This document shows positions 23,058 to 37,198 of a stretch of DNA of 64,000 bases, one piece after another. Under the pieces are notes generated by a model that searched no databases, had not been told where the DNA came from, and worked only from the letters and a program-made list of their open reading frames with translations. How positions within the stretch are numbered: position 1 is the stretch's first letter; the number at the start of each line of letters is the position of its first letter. The stretch is from Amoeboaphelidium protococcarum. Taxonomy: Eukaryota; Aphelidiomycota; Aphelidea. The stretch spans positions 558,001-622,000 of the forward strand of contig JALECJ010000007.1 in assembly GCA_023515745.1 (NCBI GenBank), given 5' to 3'. The position numbers and the translations under genes are program-made.

Positions 23058-25439
23058 ATGTAGAAAGGTATAGTCAAATGCGTGCTGTCTGGAGACACTA
23101 TTGTTGTGAGAAATAATCCAGTTGCTGGTAAACCTCCGATGGAACGTGTTCTCAACTTGGCCTATGTTCAGTCGCCGCGTCTTGGTAGGAGAGATGATTA
23201 GGGTGATGAGTATTACGCTTTTGAGAGCAGAGAATTTCTACGTAAGATGCTAGTAGGCAAGTTGGTCGAGTTTAAAGTTGAGTACAAGACCATGTCTGGC
23301 CGTGAGAATGTTATTCTTGTCTTCAATGGTCAGAATGTGGCTGAATTGTCTGTATAGAATGGGTGCACATAGCTGAGAACGAAAGATGCTATTGAATAGG
23401 TGCAACTACTGATCTAATATGAAGCTGAGGCCTAGGAGAGGGGATTAGGAATATGGGCCAAGTTCGGTGATGATAGCCGCTCCGTGGTCAGTATCAATTA
23501 CAGTCCACAGATTGACGCGTTGCAACTAGTAAAGAAGTATGGTAAGTAGGAAGTTCCCGTTATTATTGAACGGGTCAATGATGCAGGCAACTTCAAGGTT
23601 CTAACTTCCGACTATCAAATGTTCAATTTTGCTCTGTCTGCTATTCAGTGCCCCATCTATAGAAAGGATGTTCCAGGATAGGAAGATCTGGTGGAGTCAT
23701 ATGCCGAGGAAGCCAAGTTCTTTGTGGAAAGTAGACTGTTGCAGAGATCGGTGAATGTTGTTTTTGAAGGTGCGGTTGGGCAGAACTTTTATGGAACTGT
23801 AATCCACCCGGCTGGTAACATTGCTGAGCTTCTGCTTGCTAATGGATTTGCCAAGATTGTGGATTGGTAGCTCTCTAGTTTGAGTGCTGATGCAGACAAG
23901 TATAAGAGTGCATTGTAAGAGGCACAATCTAAGTAGTTGCGTATCTGGAATCAGTCTCCTGTTACTTACCAGTCTTCTCTGCAGTCATAGTAGAAGCAAT
24001 CGCAATCCTCAATTGGAACTGGGAAGAAGTAGTTTGATGGAATAGTCACCAGAATTGTTACTGCTGATACTCTGACTATTGGTAATCCATCAGATTTGTC
24101 GCAAGAGCGTAAGATCTCTTTATCAAGTTTCCGTCCACCACGAGCCAAGGATGAGAAGGAATCTTTCTACAATCTGGAGGCTAGAGAGTATATGCGCTCC
24201 AAACTCATCGGGTAGAAAGTACATGTTAGTGTTGAGTATGAGAAGGAGGGTGGGCAGGATTATGATGACAAGACTTGTGCCACCGTCACCATGGGCCCAT
24301 TGAACATTGCTGAGGCTTTAATCACGAAAGGCTTCGGGTACGTTATGAGGCACAAGAAGGATGATAATGATCGATCTCATCATTATGATCAATTACTTAT
24401 GGCTGAAGATAAGGCGAAATCTGGTAAAAAGGGTGTTTGGAGCGATAAACTGGTGCCCATAATCAGAATTAATGATGCCTCTGAGTCTGCAACTAAGGCC
24501 AAGTCTTTTTTGAATGCATTCCAACGTGCTGGATAAATTCAAGCTGTGGTTGAGTATGTTTCTAATGCCGGCAGGTTGAGATTGTATTTGCCTAAGCAGC
24601 AATGTAAACTGTCTTTTCTGTTGGCCGGTGTCAAAGTTCCACGGTCTGGTCGTACTTCTCAAGACAAGTCTGAGCCATTTGCTGATGAAGCTACTGCTTA
24701 TGTGAGCCGTCTGATCTTGCAGCACGACGTACTTATTGAGGTAGACAATATTGACAAGGGCGGGAACTTTATCGGCAATTTGCAGTTGATGTCTGGTGAT
24801 AAGAGTAATTTGGCAATAAAGTTGGTGGAGAAGGGATTCGCTTCTGTATGGTATGCAGATAAATTGAAGTTTGCCCAGTAGCTGTACGAAGCCGAGTCTC
24901 GCGCCAAGAATAGTAAATTTGGCATCTGGTCGGTCAGCTAGCCGTCATCAGAGAGTGGTAAGGTGTCGCAAGTTTAGTAGAAGCAGGAGTTTAAGCCATA
25001 CAGTATCAATGTTGAAGTGGTGCGAGTAATTGATGCTGGTAGAATTGCGGCCAAGTTATTGTCTGAAGGCCCAAAGGAGAAAGAGTTGAGACTGGCATTT
25101 GTGAAAGCACCTCCAATCAATTCAGATTATGGTCCTGATGCTAAAGCTTATCTGGAAAGTGCCATTGTCGATTCTAAGCAATTTCAGGCTACTGTTGAGT
25201 ACCAGCTGGCCGGTGAGGATTATGTGACTTTGTATTATGCGAATCATCAAAGTATTCTGGACTCTGTCAATGCGGAATTAGTATCAGGTGGTTGGGCGTA
25301 GGTGGATTCAAAGATTGTCGCTGGTAAGGATAGCGAGGACGACAAAGTTAAAGAGTTGCTGTATCTGTAGCGTGAAGCCAAAATGGATCGCATCGGTATG
25401 TTTGAATACGGCGATTACAGTCTTGACGAGGATGAGTGA
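23058..25439 (+). CDS. SND1: Tudor-SN (SND1/p100) homologue lacking the Tudor core
   Basis: An intronless frame of 793 residues (human SND1 about 910). Five staphylococcal-nuclease-like OB repeats are visible: roughly 1-140 ([16 protein letters not shown]... GIWAKFGDD), 168-300 ([15 protein letters not shown]), 325-460 ([23 protein letters not shown]), 494-628 ([20 protein letters not shown]... FGIWSV) and 645-775. In SND1 a Tudor domain (WYRARV... DYGN) sits inside the last repeat; here that core is absent and the repeat runs on to [12 protein letters not shown]. The family acts in RNA processing, stress granules and transcription. Its active-site residues are usually lost. The second codon is TAG (M-Q-K-G), so a standard-code reading would see no start. 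Confidence 0.9.
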
Positions 25440-25577
25440 GAGTTTATACTTTGCTTTGGTGAGAATTCGTACACTATGAAGACAGTATTTTGAAGAGATA
25501 GCCAGTAATCCTGAAGAAGAATAAAGTATGATACATCAATTTAGTATATTTTTCATGCTGATATCATATTAACAAAA

Positions 25578-28500
25578 TCAACTTTTAGCATCCAGCTCGC
25601 GCAGAAACTTCTCAATATCCTCATCAAGAGGCACAAGATTCGAGTTGGCTGATTCAAAATCTTTCAGATCAAAATCATCTCCCTAATCGTCACCAGATTT
25701 CCGCCCGGCATTTGGTGGCATTGTATTCATATCTGGTATGAGCAGAGCATCATTGTCCATATCATCCAAAAGCGATTTGCCATTAACAGAGCTGGATTAA
25801 TTAGTACTACCACTATTAGCGCCATTCGATCCCATTGACGCGGACGTCTTGTTATTATCGGTAGAGAAATCCAAACCTTATAATAATTGATCCACTTCAA
25901 GAAGAATTTCCGGAGTGCGATCAGAATCTGGTGATATTGGATTTATTCTTACATCCTTGAGGGGACTGATGAGAGGTTACGCCTACTGATGCTGCTAGTT
26001 CATAGACGCATATTACGAAGAAGTATCGCTGGCAGTTTTAATTCTTCCAGAAGATGACATTTCGGACGCACTTTGAGCATCGCCATTCTAATCCAAGGCG
26101 CCTTCATATTACGGTTGAGATACAGTTTTCTTACGCCTAGCGAATATGCCCTTCATAGTGGTTCTAGTATTATTCCAAAGCTAATCGATAATCTCTTTCC
26201 TGTGTGAAGTATGTACTTCCTGCGTATGATAAACACTAGGCTTTTCCAGCAGAGATATAAAATGCTCAGGCATCGTCTTATCAAAGTAATGCTCGAGATA
26301 AGCATCAGCCAGAATCACAGCACGAAGAGCACCGACGCTTAGCTATTTATTTCGGATTTGATTGTCCACCACCGTATCTAAAATCTAACCACCACTACTA
26401 CTGTTCATAGAGACAGAGTCCTCATGCACTGGAGAGCTTACAGCACTACCCGATTAAGACTCAGAGTCTGTGATGATATCGCAAAATTCATAGCATCTGG
26501 TGAGGAATGTAGACATTGAAGTCAAAGCAACATCCCCATCACTATCATTCCGCAGTAGATATAAAAGACCTTCAGACAGTTGAATAATATCATCATTCTC
26601 AAGTCTCCCATCAGAATTGGAATCGTACAGATTAAATATCCACTCTATACGACCAAGGAGATCAGTGCATACTATTTTGGAGAGTCCAATAGCCACATCT
26701 TCAAACTTTAAGTGTCCTTTACTCTTCTGATCAAAACGTGTCCATAACCGATTCCAAAAATCCTTGCCACGCTTATCCTCTTCATCTTCCCTCTTGTCTA
26801 AACCACCAAACTTTACATTACCATCTGAAGCGCCAGATGAATCCATCATGGGACTTAGCGGCGCCTGATCTTTCGCCCACAGAGCCACCTCAGACATAAA
26901 TTGTTTAAACGTTATAAAATTCATCTTGGACGGCTCAATAGATCCCTTCTACTCCATAGCACGTCTCTACGCATAATACTAGACAGAGTAGAATTTATCA
27001 TACAAAAGACTCAACTAATCTTTAGTCAGCTTACTTCGCTCAGACACATATCTAATTGCACTTCTCTTTGCAAAAGACTCAATACCATGCACGACCTTAA
27101 GCTGGTGGCTCTTTCTCATGTCTTCAATACAGTCTGTGGTGACGGAAGAGAATTCCCTACCAGCAATGACAATCAGCTGGTTAAACTTACTCAACTACTT
27201 GCCCGTCACAGTGACAACATTCTCGACAGGATTATCCAAAGTGGAGAAATAGGATTTGAATATGTTCATAATTTCACCATCATCAGTTGCTGCTAGCAGG
27301 GAATCGCCATTAATTTTGATGATAGCCAAAGCGATCTGAAATAAGACTTTCGGTCCTTCAACAAAAAACCAATCCATCACCCTCAAAGCATGTGACATAT
27401 TCATAGAGTTGATAAACAGTGTGAGGAACCATGGGAGAGACGCGACAGACAACTGAATATCGAGCTGTTTAAAATGTTCAGTAACGACAGGCATAGTTTT
27501 CTAGATGAGCGATTCGAAAACTTGCTAATCATTCATAGCCCCGTACATAGTGGTGCTATAATAGCCAGGCAACAGCTTCTCACACATGGCTGCAAGTGTC
27601 CAAAAGGCCTGCTCCTCACTCATATAGATCAGCAAGACTGAGGTGACAATATTCATTGCCTGACAATATCCCAACTCTGGATTCCTAAATGAGTAAGCTT
27701 AAAGCACCCGGCGCAGAGAATTTATACCAACCTCAGATTAATACGCTGGATACTCGGGCAGTGATCGGTTCAGATCCTTTTCAATCTCCTCCATGGACAT
27801 ACTTTTAGTGTCTTTGAACTCGTCAAGTAAGCGCTAAACTTCTCCCTAGTGCTGAAATCTGTCCCAAAATGCTCCTGCGCACAACTCCCACAATTCACCT
27901 CTGAATACACTAGGTAGACCTATACGTATCAGTCTCATCATCTTTGGCGTGTACACCATTGCCACATTACGTCCATTCTCTTGGAAATACTGCATCCAAT
28001 ACTTCATCTTGGTCTTTTCTTTATTCTTTTTCTAATCACCAATGAATCCATACTTTAATCCGAAACCGCCATGCTCGATACTGGTCTAACCGTCCAATAA
28101 TCTTTCTATAGTAGAATTTCGAATAAAGTCTTTAATACTCTTTGCATTTTGCATATGGCTCTTCAGGCAATCTCTCAATCTATCACAGATCCTATCACAC
28201 ACCAAAGAATCCGCACCGATTTAAAAACTCCAACGTTGACCATGAAGAGTCGTGGCCACAATCGCATGCATCTAATTGGCAGTATTAACTCGTTCCAACT
28301 TCCTAATACCAAAATACGGCATGATAGCCCATAAGACACCATCATCATTCATGAAGCACATGTGACAATCACCCAGATACAATCTACCATAATATCGACC
28401 AAACTCCACATTGTCCATCATCCAAAACACAGCTTTGCTTTCATCCAAAAGAGAAGATTGCGAAGGTAGACTAAACAATTATTAAAAATTTCGATTTCTA

Positions 28501-29471
28501 TTCTCCAGCTCTAAATTATTTCTTAGAGTTTCCTAAGTGGCCTGTTGGAATGATGATGATAATGTGCCTTTCTTTTTATTGCCAGAAGTGACAGAAGACT
28601 TTATGGCATCGACGCTCTACAATCCACTAGGACCTCGAGGCTTTGTAACATCTGTAACAATCTATCCACCAGGGGAATCTGAAGTAGTGGCGTGCTTAAG
28701 AATAGCCTGAGCAGCAGAACTAGCCAACTGCTCAATCAACCTGAACGCATCATCTCGATTGAATATCATATTGAAAAATAAATGACTCTTTTTATCTTGG
28801 GTGATTACTCGCAGGCCATCATCCAAGAGGCCTCCTTTAGTCCGCTCCTTCTTCACCTCCACTATATCCTTCACCTCCACTATATCCTTCATCTCTATGA
28901 AAACCTTTGTCTCTGCACCGACAACATACGCGTAGAAGCCCACATAATTCTCACCAACGTACAGCCAGCCTTGATTCTGGAATTTCTAACACGCACAAGG
29001 ATAAAAGTTTACCAGACGTTCATTCTCTGCCAGGTTGAAGATGGTCCTAAAGGAGCGACTAGCATTACGGAACTTTTCATCACTACTAGTCTCATCCACA
29101 GGTCGGTTAGAGGCCGCCACAAGAGATTGGACTTTGATTATACAGTAGTTGACAATTTCATCAGGATCATCCAGTGCAATAACTTCATTCAATATCTTAC
29201 AAACAACTTCCCAGTCCCGTTCAATCTCGTTCTTCTCATTGGCAACAGCAACTAACTGAGCATGTTCTCCATTTATCGGTGCATTTATATTGTGCTTCAA
29301 CAATATCCTGTATGGTAATTGTTTTGTATCAAATACATTCTGTATGGTATCCACAACACTTTTCCACAAGATATTCTCTGCACCTCTACTCTTTTGCAAT
29401 ACAAAGTACTTGAATTACACCACTGTCTCCCAGAGAGCAGTGATCTCACACTTGCTAGGCAATGTTAGCAT
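25578..29471 (-). CDS. TBC1D8/9-type Rab GTPase-activating protein with GRAM and EF-hand domains
   Basis: An intronless frame of 1297 residues (human TBC1D9 1266). I chose the ATG at 29471 because it restores the family N terminus ([19 protein letters not shown]). Two GRAM domains follow (around [14 protein letters not shown]... and [18 protein letters not shown]). The TBC domain has the arginine finger in [10 protein letters not shown] (IxxDxxR) and the glutamine finger in [15 protein letters not shown]. It continues with the family block [14 protein letters not shown]. Then comes an EF-hand region ([17 protein letters not shown], a full calcium loop). The tail is Ser/Asp-rich. It should stimulate GTP hydrolysis on a Rab and may respond to calcium; the target Rab is unknown. 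Confidence 0.93.
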
Positions 29472-29791
29472 ATCTGATAGTCAGTATTCTTTAATTCAAA
29501 ATGCTGCAAGTTGTACAATACAGATGCTATAATGCAAAGACAAGATTAATAATGATATCTTGAAATGAATAATAACCGATAATACTTGATTGTTGTCGAC
29601 TGATGCGGGATAAAATGAGTGAGACAGCACAGGATAAAAGGAAACAATTACGGGCAGGAAAGCGACTAAACAACGCCGATTGCGAAACGACAACGCCCCG
29701 AAACAAACGCGCTGTTTGTGAGCTAAAACGATCGACACGACAAAGTTTAGTGATTTTTCTTTGCCGATTTTCCTAAAATCTGTCGGTCAGC

Positions 29792-29815
29792 GAGAGAGAG
29801 AGAGAGAGAGAGAGA
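29792..29815. repeat. (GA)12 microsatellite
   Basis: An uninterrupted GA dinucleotide run in the upstream region shared by the TBC1D9-like and GATA genes. Such tracts can bind GAGA-type factors or be length-variable. Confidence 0.95.
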
Positions 29816-30352
29816 AAGAAACGTCATGCTACTTGATCTATGATAAACAAAACTCAAGTGGGTTGTCTGAGTGAAATACACCATCTTCTTGTGGAATATA
29901 AAGCAATGTGCAACATCACCCTCTGAGAGGCTATATTTCCCCCTTTTTAAACGTCGACTGTGAACTCTATACACATACACACTTTATACACTTCCGTATT
30001 GTTGATGACAAGTGAATCATTGAGAAATCGATCGGCCACCCCTGGGGTCTATTTCAAATATTCCGACCGCGCCATCAAAATCTCCGCGCAAATGTCAATA
30101 CATTTTGATCACTTTTCACACGCAGTCGATACCCCTTGACTCGCGTTTGAATCACAGTTATCATCGGTAGAAATTCCCCATATTGACACTACTCATACTC
30201 ACTCATTCACTCATTCCTATTCGTTGCGCGATCATCATCAACATCTCAGCTAAATCTTGAATCTTCTCTTAAATATCTACAATCGCTGTGTGTGACTACT
30301 GATCTGGGTGGCTCTAGCAGTAAGATTTCCTTGTGTGCATATTATTCATCTA

Positions 30353-30362
30353 CCCCCCCCCC
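30353..30362. repeat. C10 homopolymer
   Basis: Ten C in a row, 115 bases upstream of the GATA-factor start; a likely slippage site and possible assembly uncertainty. Confidence 0.9.
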
Positions 30363-30477
30363 TATACGTAAGTAAGTGTAGATTACATATAATACATAGA
30401 TACTGCATCTACAAAGACTAGCGATATAATATTGTTTTTGAAGAGTATTTAATCTAAGATTAGAAAGTATAGAAGTG

Positions 30478-32304
30478 ATGGATTTTGGTTATAATTATCA
30501 TCAACAGCTACAACAACAATAACATCAATAAATTTCCTCTACAATTGATGGTGTTCCTAGATCTGGGCCTGGGATGTAGTACTAGAATAGTGTTATATCC
30601 TCGTCGTCTTCTTCTGCTCTTCATAGAAGATCTGACGATTAATAGCAGTTCCCATAGCATCAGTATTCGCTGCAACCTTTAATGCAGCAGGATTAGTAGT
30701 AGTAGCAGTAATAGTAGTAGCAACATATGATGTTGTAGTAGCATATGTTGACTCCCTCTCAGTATGAAAGCTAGCCGGTGTTTACTGATTATGCAAATTG
30801 TCATTCCGTTGGTCATCCTGATGCGTTCAATAGTGGCTCCGTTGCAACTCCAGGTGGAATGAGTGTGTCCGCCGTGACTAATGATCTTAGTCATGCGCGC
30901 CTGTCTCCTCCTGTGGTTGTTGACAGTTATTTCTAGTAGGCGGCAAGAGTTAGTGGTGGTGGTAATGGCGTTATGGATGGGCACTCATTGCGCCACGCCA
31001 TGTCACCTGGTGGTGCAGGCGGGTATGGTGATGGAATCCATGTATCGCAGGCTCCCTATTCGTACTAGATTGCATAGCGTTCATTGTCTCTGCCTCAACC
31101 AGCTGTGTCTCCACCAGACTCTGTGAATCAGCCGTCGTATTGGGACATTTAGAGATACAGAATCCTAATGTCCATGTGCGACAATGTGACCGCTCTGTCT
31201 TAGTCTGAGGTGCCTACTGTGCAGACATTGAATGACTTGTACTACACTGCGAAGAATATAGTGAACATGTTTGAAGGACGTGATCTAATACAGTTCAGTA
31301 GTCTAAAGTCCTCTGATGGTGATCACTCATAGCAGCTGTTCCCGACATCTCAGTCATAGCGCAGTCTGGGAAGTAATAGTAATAATAATAGCGATTCCGA
31401 GTTGAAGTCTGGGCCCCTGAGCTAGATTAAGAAGATCAAGACGAGCAGTAGTAAGCGTTCACGTACAGTCACTTCTGTTGGTACGGACGGGGAGCCGTTA
31501 AAATGTCAGTCTTGTCATGCGACGGAGACTCCAGAGTGGCGCAAAGGTCCGTTGGGTCCGAGAACTCTTTGCAATGCGTGTGGTCTTATCTATGCCAAGC
31601 TGAAGAAGAAGGAGCGCGAGCAGTTGAATGAGAATGGTGGGAATGGAAACGGCGGTGATAAAAGCAATAGCAGTGGTAATAGTGAAGGTCGCGCTAATGG
31701 TGTTGACGGTGGCGGTGTGGTTAATATGACTGGCTCAGCTACGAATGGGGGCAAGACTACAACGACTGCTACTACAAACACTGTGTCCAATATCCCTAGT
31801 AATACGATCACTGAGAGCACTATTCCATCCCAGAGTTATATCAGCAATTCCACGTTGGCTTCACATTCTTGGATGAGTTCAGATGCTATGAACTCCAGCT
31901 CTATGCCGTCCTCGTCGTCTTCCAAAAATTTTGCGTCCACCGCTCATACTGATGGTACCCCTGGACCGCATGCTGCGATGCAATATCATAGCGGAATGGA
32001 TGGCCGCGCATCTGCGAGTGCTCCGGAACATGGCAATGGGGGTGCTGATTTTGTCCATCAGACGCATGATGGCAGTATCCCGCTGAAAGAGGACATCAGT
32101 TAGTAGAGAACTGTAAAGCCTGATGATAGTGTTAGTGTTATGGCGGATGATTTGGCACATCAGTCTGGTGCTGGGAGAACTGTTGATGCTCTGACGTTGG
32201 TGCCTTAGCACAAGAAAGGATCATCTGGTTAGGAAAGTCCTAATAATAACAATAACAACACTGACAGCACGGAGAAGCTGAGTGTGAAAAACTTACTATG
32301 CTGA
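30478..32304 (+). CDS. GATA-type zinc-finger transcription factor
   Basis: A single exon of 608 residues. One GATA finger at 343-367 has the form CX2CX18CX2C (CQSCHATETPEWRKGP, then TLCNACGLIYAK), followed by a basic KLKKKERE tail. The 18-residue loop is the plant/fungal type rather than the 17-residue loop of animal factors. The rest is low complexity: a Gln-rich N terminus, Ser/Gly/Asn/Thr-rich flanks. A polyQ run at residues 73-82 is encoded by seven TAG, one TAA, one CAG and one CAA. No PAS domain is seen, so this is not a white-collar photoreceptor. It should bind GATA sites in the nucleus; which pathway (nitrogen, iron, development) cannot be told. Confidence 0.94.
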
Positions 32305-32601
32305 GTCAGCTGGCTATTCTGGCAAGCATGATAAGTTGAACATACCTACAATCTATATTTTAACATCTACATCGGAAGAAGGCTACCTACACACGTATCT
32401 ATATATGGTATCTGCTAACCATTTCACTATAAATGAATATCCATTCAAGGGTAGCTTATCGCCGAGCTTTTAATCAATATCAATTTTAATAATAGCAGTT
32501 TTAATCGGGGTCGAATTTAATAAGTGACAGTAAGAGTAATATGGAATCAATGTTTTTCATAAAGTCATCTTTATATTTTAGTTAAGTTTTAACATTTTGT
32601 A

Positions 32602-33462
32602 TCAAAATATAGTGAGCATGGCAAATGCAGTGTAGAACAGTCCAACAGGATAGCCAACGAGCAACCTCTAATCCTTCATACCAAGCACAGTGACAAACAT
32701 AGTAGATGCGCTATATGTGCACCATGCGATACTAAGCACGGCAAATATGAGACCAACCTAACCAACCACCTTCAAGAGTATAGACACACTGGACAGGATG
32801 ACCATCGGCAGCAAACAGTAACCGAGCACAGAGCTGGTCTTGTACCCATCTATACCATTCTCACTCATCAGGTTCAAGATCATCCACATGGACACACATC
32901 CAACCACGGCGAGTCCATATACGTAGCCAAAGTGTACTTTACCACTCAGCAGAAGGAACGATCCAAATAGAATACAAAATACAATGGGTCCAGCAAGATC
33001 CGTATCATCCATGATATGTCTATCTGGTGACCGAAATATATTAAGGACACTAACAGACTTGCTCCATATATGTGAAAAGTTTATACCTAGTTCCTCCAGC
33101 AAAGGATTTTCATCAGCATACGCACCAGTACCGAACGGATGTCCAACAAATAGACGATCTTTTGCATCAATTCCGCCACCTCCACCCATTACACCGCTAA
33201 TATTACCATTTACTCCACCACTCATAGGGAAATTGCCTTATGTGTTATACTACTATCCTTATTACTAATTCATCATCGACATTCCACTATTATAAAACTG
33301 TAATTACTCACTGCCATATCCAGCTTATTACTGTCCCTAGGAGTAGTACTACTGCTACTATTGAGACTGAGGAGAAGTATTACCATCAAATATCACAGAA
33401 TGAGCCGTACTCTACTAGCTGCCACTCATGCTATTCTTCTAACTACCTGCTCCATAACTCAT
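32602..33462 (-). CDS. YIP1: YIP1/YIPF5 family Golgi membrane protein
   Basis: An intronless frame of 286 residues. An N-terminal cytosolic segment rich in Gly, Ser, Tyr and Gln (many TAG/TAA) precedes ELGINFSHIWSKSVSVLN, the conserved block before the Yip1 membrane domain. About five hydrophobic segments follow: DLAGPIVFCILFGSFLLL, FGYVYGLAVVGCVSMWMI, VLGYCLLPMVILSSV, and two more to the C terminus. LAGP and GYCLLP are the family signature. Yip1 proteins bind Rab GTPases and act in ER-to-Golgi vesicle formation. It converges with the GATA gene, 297 bases between stops. Confidence 0.93.
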
Positions 33463-34030
33463 AATTTTTTTAAACTCTACTAATTAAGATGGTTTCAACA
33501 ACTGGAATTGCGTGAAAACTTTAATGTGAATTTTGTTAAGAGGAAAGAAGAGAAATTTCTGAGCGCGTCCGTCGTGCCTGGAGTTGCCTCTTCTTTTCAG
33601 CTGTACAAATCTAATGTTGAATTTTTACGCGTTATATTCGAGCCATTTGTTGAAGTATACCCAATTTGACACAACAAAGAATGCTTAAAGGATGAGATGT
33701 CATTAAAACTGCTGTTTTGATCCTTGAAATTCTGGTACTGTCTAATTAATGATTGTCGCAAGCCTGTATTTGGTTAATGTGATCTTGTTTCAAGGATGTC
33801 TTCTATGAGTTCTCACTTTGTTAGTGTGTATTGCAACTAGCGATTCTGCTATTACTCTGTAACTCAAGTGTGATAAACTTTCTTACAATCACATGCGTTT
33901 AATCATATTGCTGGCCTTGCTCAGAAACGGTTTTGAAAATTACATGACGCGTGAGATCGCGTGCAAGTGAAACGCCTCTTCTCGTTTCAACAAAATACGG
34001 ACGGCTCTTAAACACGTTGGCGATTAATTC

Positions 34031-34058
34031 TCTTCTTCTTCTTCTCTCTCTCTCTCTC
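34031..34058. repeat. CT-rich pyrimidine tract
   Basis: TCT and CT repeats, with no purine over 28 bases, in the gene-poor region upstream of the broken coding-like stretch. In promoter position for a plus-strand gene. Confidence 0.9.
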
Positions 34059-34189
34059 ATATTTTATGCTGACATTGTACACATATGCTGCTGGTGGTGA
34101 TGCGAGCAATCTGCGCCTTTAGCTGAAAATATTGGCCTCTTAGAAAAATACGATGGTAGTTCAATTGCTGATGTTGATGTGCAGTGTCT

Positions 34190-35134
34190 ATATAAAATGT
34201 TGATGCTTGCTTTAAACATGCCAAACGTATTATTTCCCAATATGAATAAATATGCTCAAGGTGCAAATACTACCCCACACTTACTCTTATCCTTCTGGCT
34301 CTACACATTTACGAAAGTAAAATGTATATTGCTGGAGAATCGTGCGATTTTAGTGAAGCATCTAGTGCTGAAACTACTTCTCTTACCAAGACTACTACTC
34401 TGTTTGGCGCCACCGCTGTGGCTAGAGTGTGCTATTCTGCTGCTGCTTGTTGGGCGTTCCAAAAGGCTACGGATATCATTAATTGAGATGGCAATTGCCT
34501 GTCTAAGAATTCCATGGAGTATTGAGGTGTTGGCGTGGTCCTAGTAGCTTTGCATTTGCCTCTACCCCTCCACGGTATCAGGCTGTCAGCAATGGAAATC
34601 GTAGTTTTTAGAGCATGCACTGCGAAGGACCAAGACTCTTGGGCGAGTGCACTGCCATAAGAACGTCCTGATTACCTTCCAGCTAGCTTGCTGATACTCT
34701 GTTTTCTCATTCTGAGACTGGTAATGATGCTATTTTGGAAAGGTTTCGGCTGCTGCCTTGTGCTCCTGAGTTTTAAACTAGCAGCCTCTCCCCTTGTTCG
34801 AAGGCTATATGAAGGAACTGCTTCGGTAAGCTTTGAATGTAGCGTCCCGCTTGTGCTCCCGAGTCTGGCACTCTGTGACTGAAGAGAGAACCTGGAAGAC
34901 TTTGACATTCTCCGGGATGCAAAGCCTGAAAACCTGTTTGGAAGTTAGATGGCCTAAGGAAAAGTGACGAAGAAGATTCTAACGGTGATCGACTCTGATC
35001 GTCAGTACGCGTCAGTCCATCTTTACTCTTCTGTCGTGACCACTAAATTCTATTGCTTTATTGATCAATTGAAGTTAATAATAACTTGGTTCACCTGTGT
35101 TCGGTTTACTTTACTACTTTTATCTTGATCCTCA
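34190..35134 (+). pseudogene. Frame-broken coding-like stretch, possible decayed or intron-rich gene
   Basis: Plus-strand blocks read like protein but lie in different frames. Frame of 34331: MYIAGESCDFSEASSAETTS, ending CYSAAACWAFQKATDII. Frame of 34534: RGPSSFAFASTPPRYQAVSN, then CEGPRLLGECTAI, one TGA, and ADTLFSHSETGNDAILERF. Frame of 34886: ENLEDFDILRDAKPENLFGS, then KKILTVIDSDRQYASV. A GTAAGC near 34829 and an AG near 34884 could form a 59-nt intron, but no set of splice sites joins all blocks. The minus strand is also open for 284 codons (34057-34908). It may be a pseudogene, a fast-evolving secreted protein or chance; I do not recognise a family. Confidence 0.3.
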
Positions 35135-35446
35135 CTGTGATGACGTCCCATTTTAGATACCCGATGATCTACAAAGGTCCATTAGTTGTCATATGTAACA
35201 CGGAATACATAACTATTGGAATCAAGCTAGATAAATAGGGGGGGGCATAGGCCAACTTGGACCACTGGGCTAGAAGAGACAAACGATAAACAGGGCATCG
35301 GGTTAAGAAAACTCTTATAACAGAAGCCTTTACCAGTGAAAGAGTTTATCGAAATGCTAATACTAGAAAGCCATAAAACGAAAGACATGTATGGAAACTG
35401 AACTAATCCCAAGTATAATTAAATTTATCTGCATGACGCAGATTGT

Positions 35447-37198
<1,752 letters not shown>

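Larger units (their letters stand above)
29472..30477. other. Long intergenic region, TBC1D9-like / GATA
   Basis: About 1 kb between divergent genes. It holds a (GA)12 microsatellite at 29792-29815, repeated GAAAC and CGCG words (gcgaaacgacaacgccccgaaacaaacgcg near 29685), tandem actcattc-type repeats near 30195-30220 and a C10 run at 30353-30362. No gene is supported. The unusual length suggests a large regulatory or 5' leader region for the transcription factor gene. Confidence 0.5.
33463..35446. other. 2-kb region without a secure gene
   Basis: Between the YIP1 start and the UGP1 stop. It contains TTGAAAC/GTTTCAA words (e.g. 33984-33990), a CT tract at 34031-34058, a coding-like but frame-broken stretch at about 34190-35130 (listed separately) and a G8 run near 35238. 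Open frames occur on both strands under a UGA-only code, so length alone is weak evidence here. Confidence 0.5.

Noticed and set aside
34057-34908. Minus-strand frame of 284 codons with TAA/TAG read as Gln
   Set aside because: Amino-acid order looks random, rich in Ser/Arg/Gln from the complement of the plus-strand blocks. With one stop codon such lengths occur by chance.
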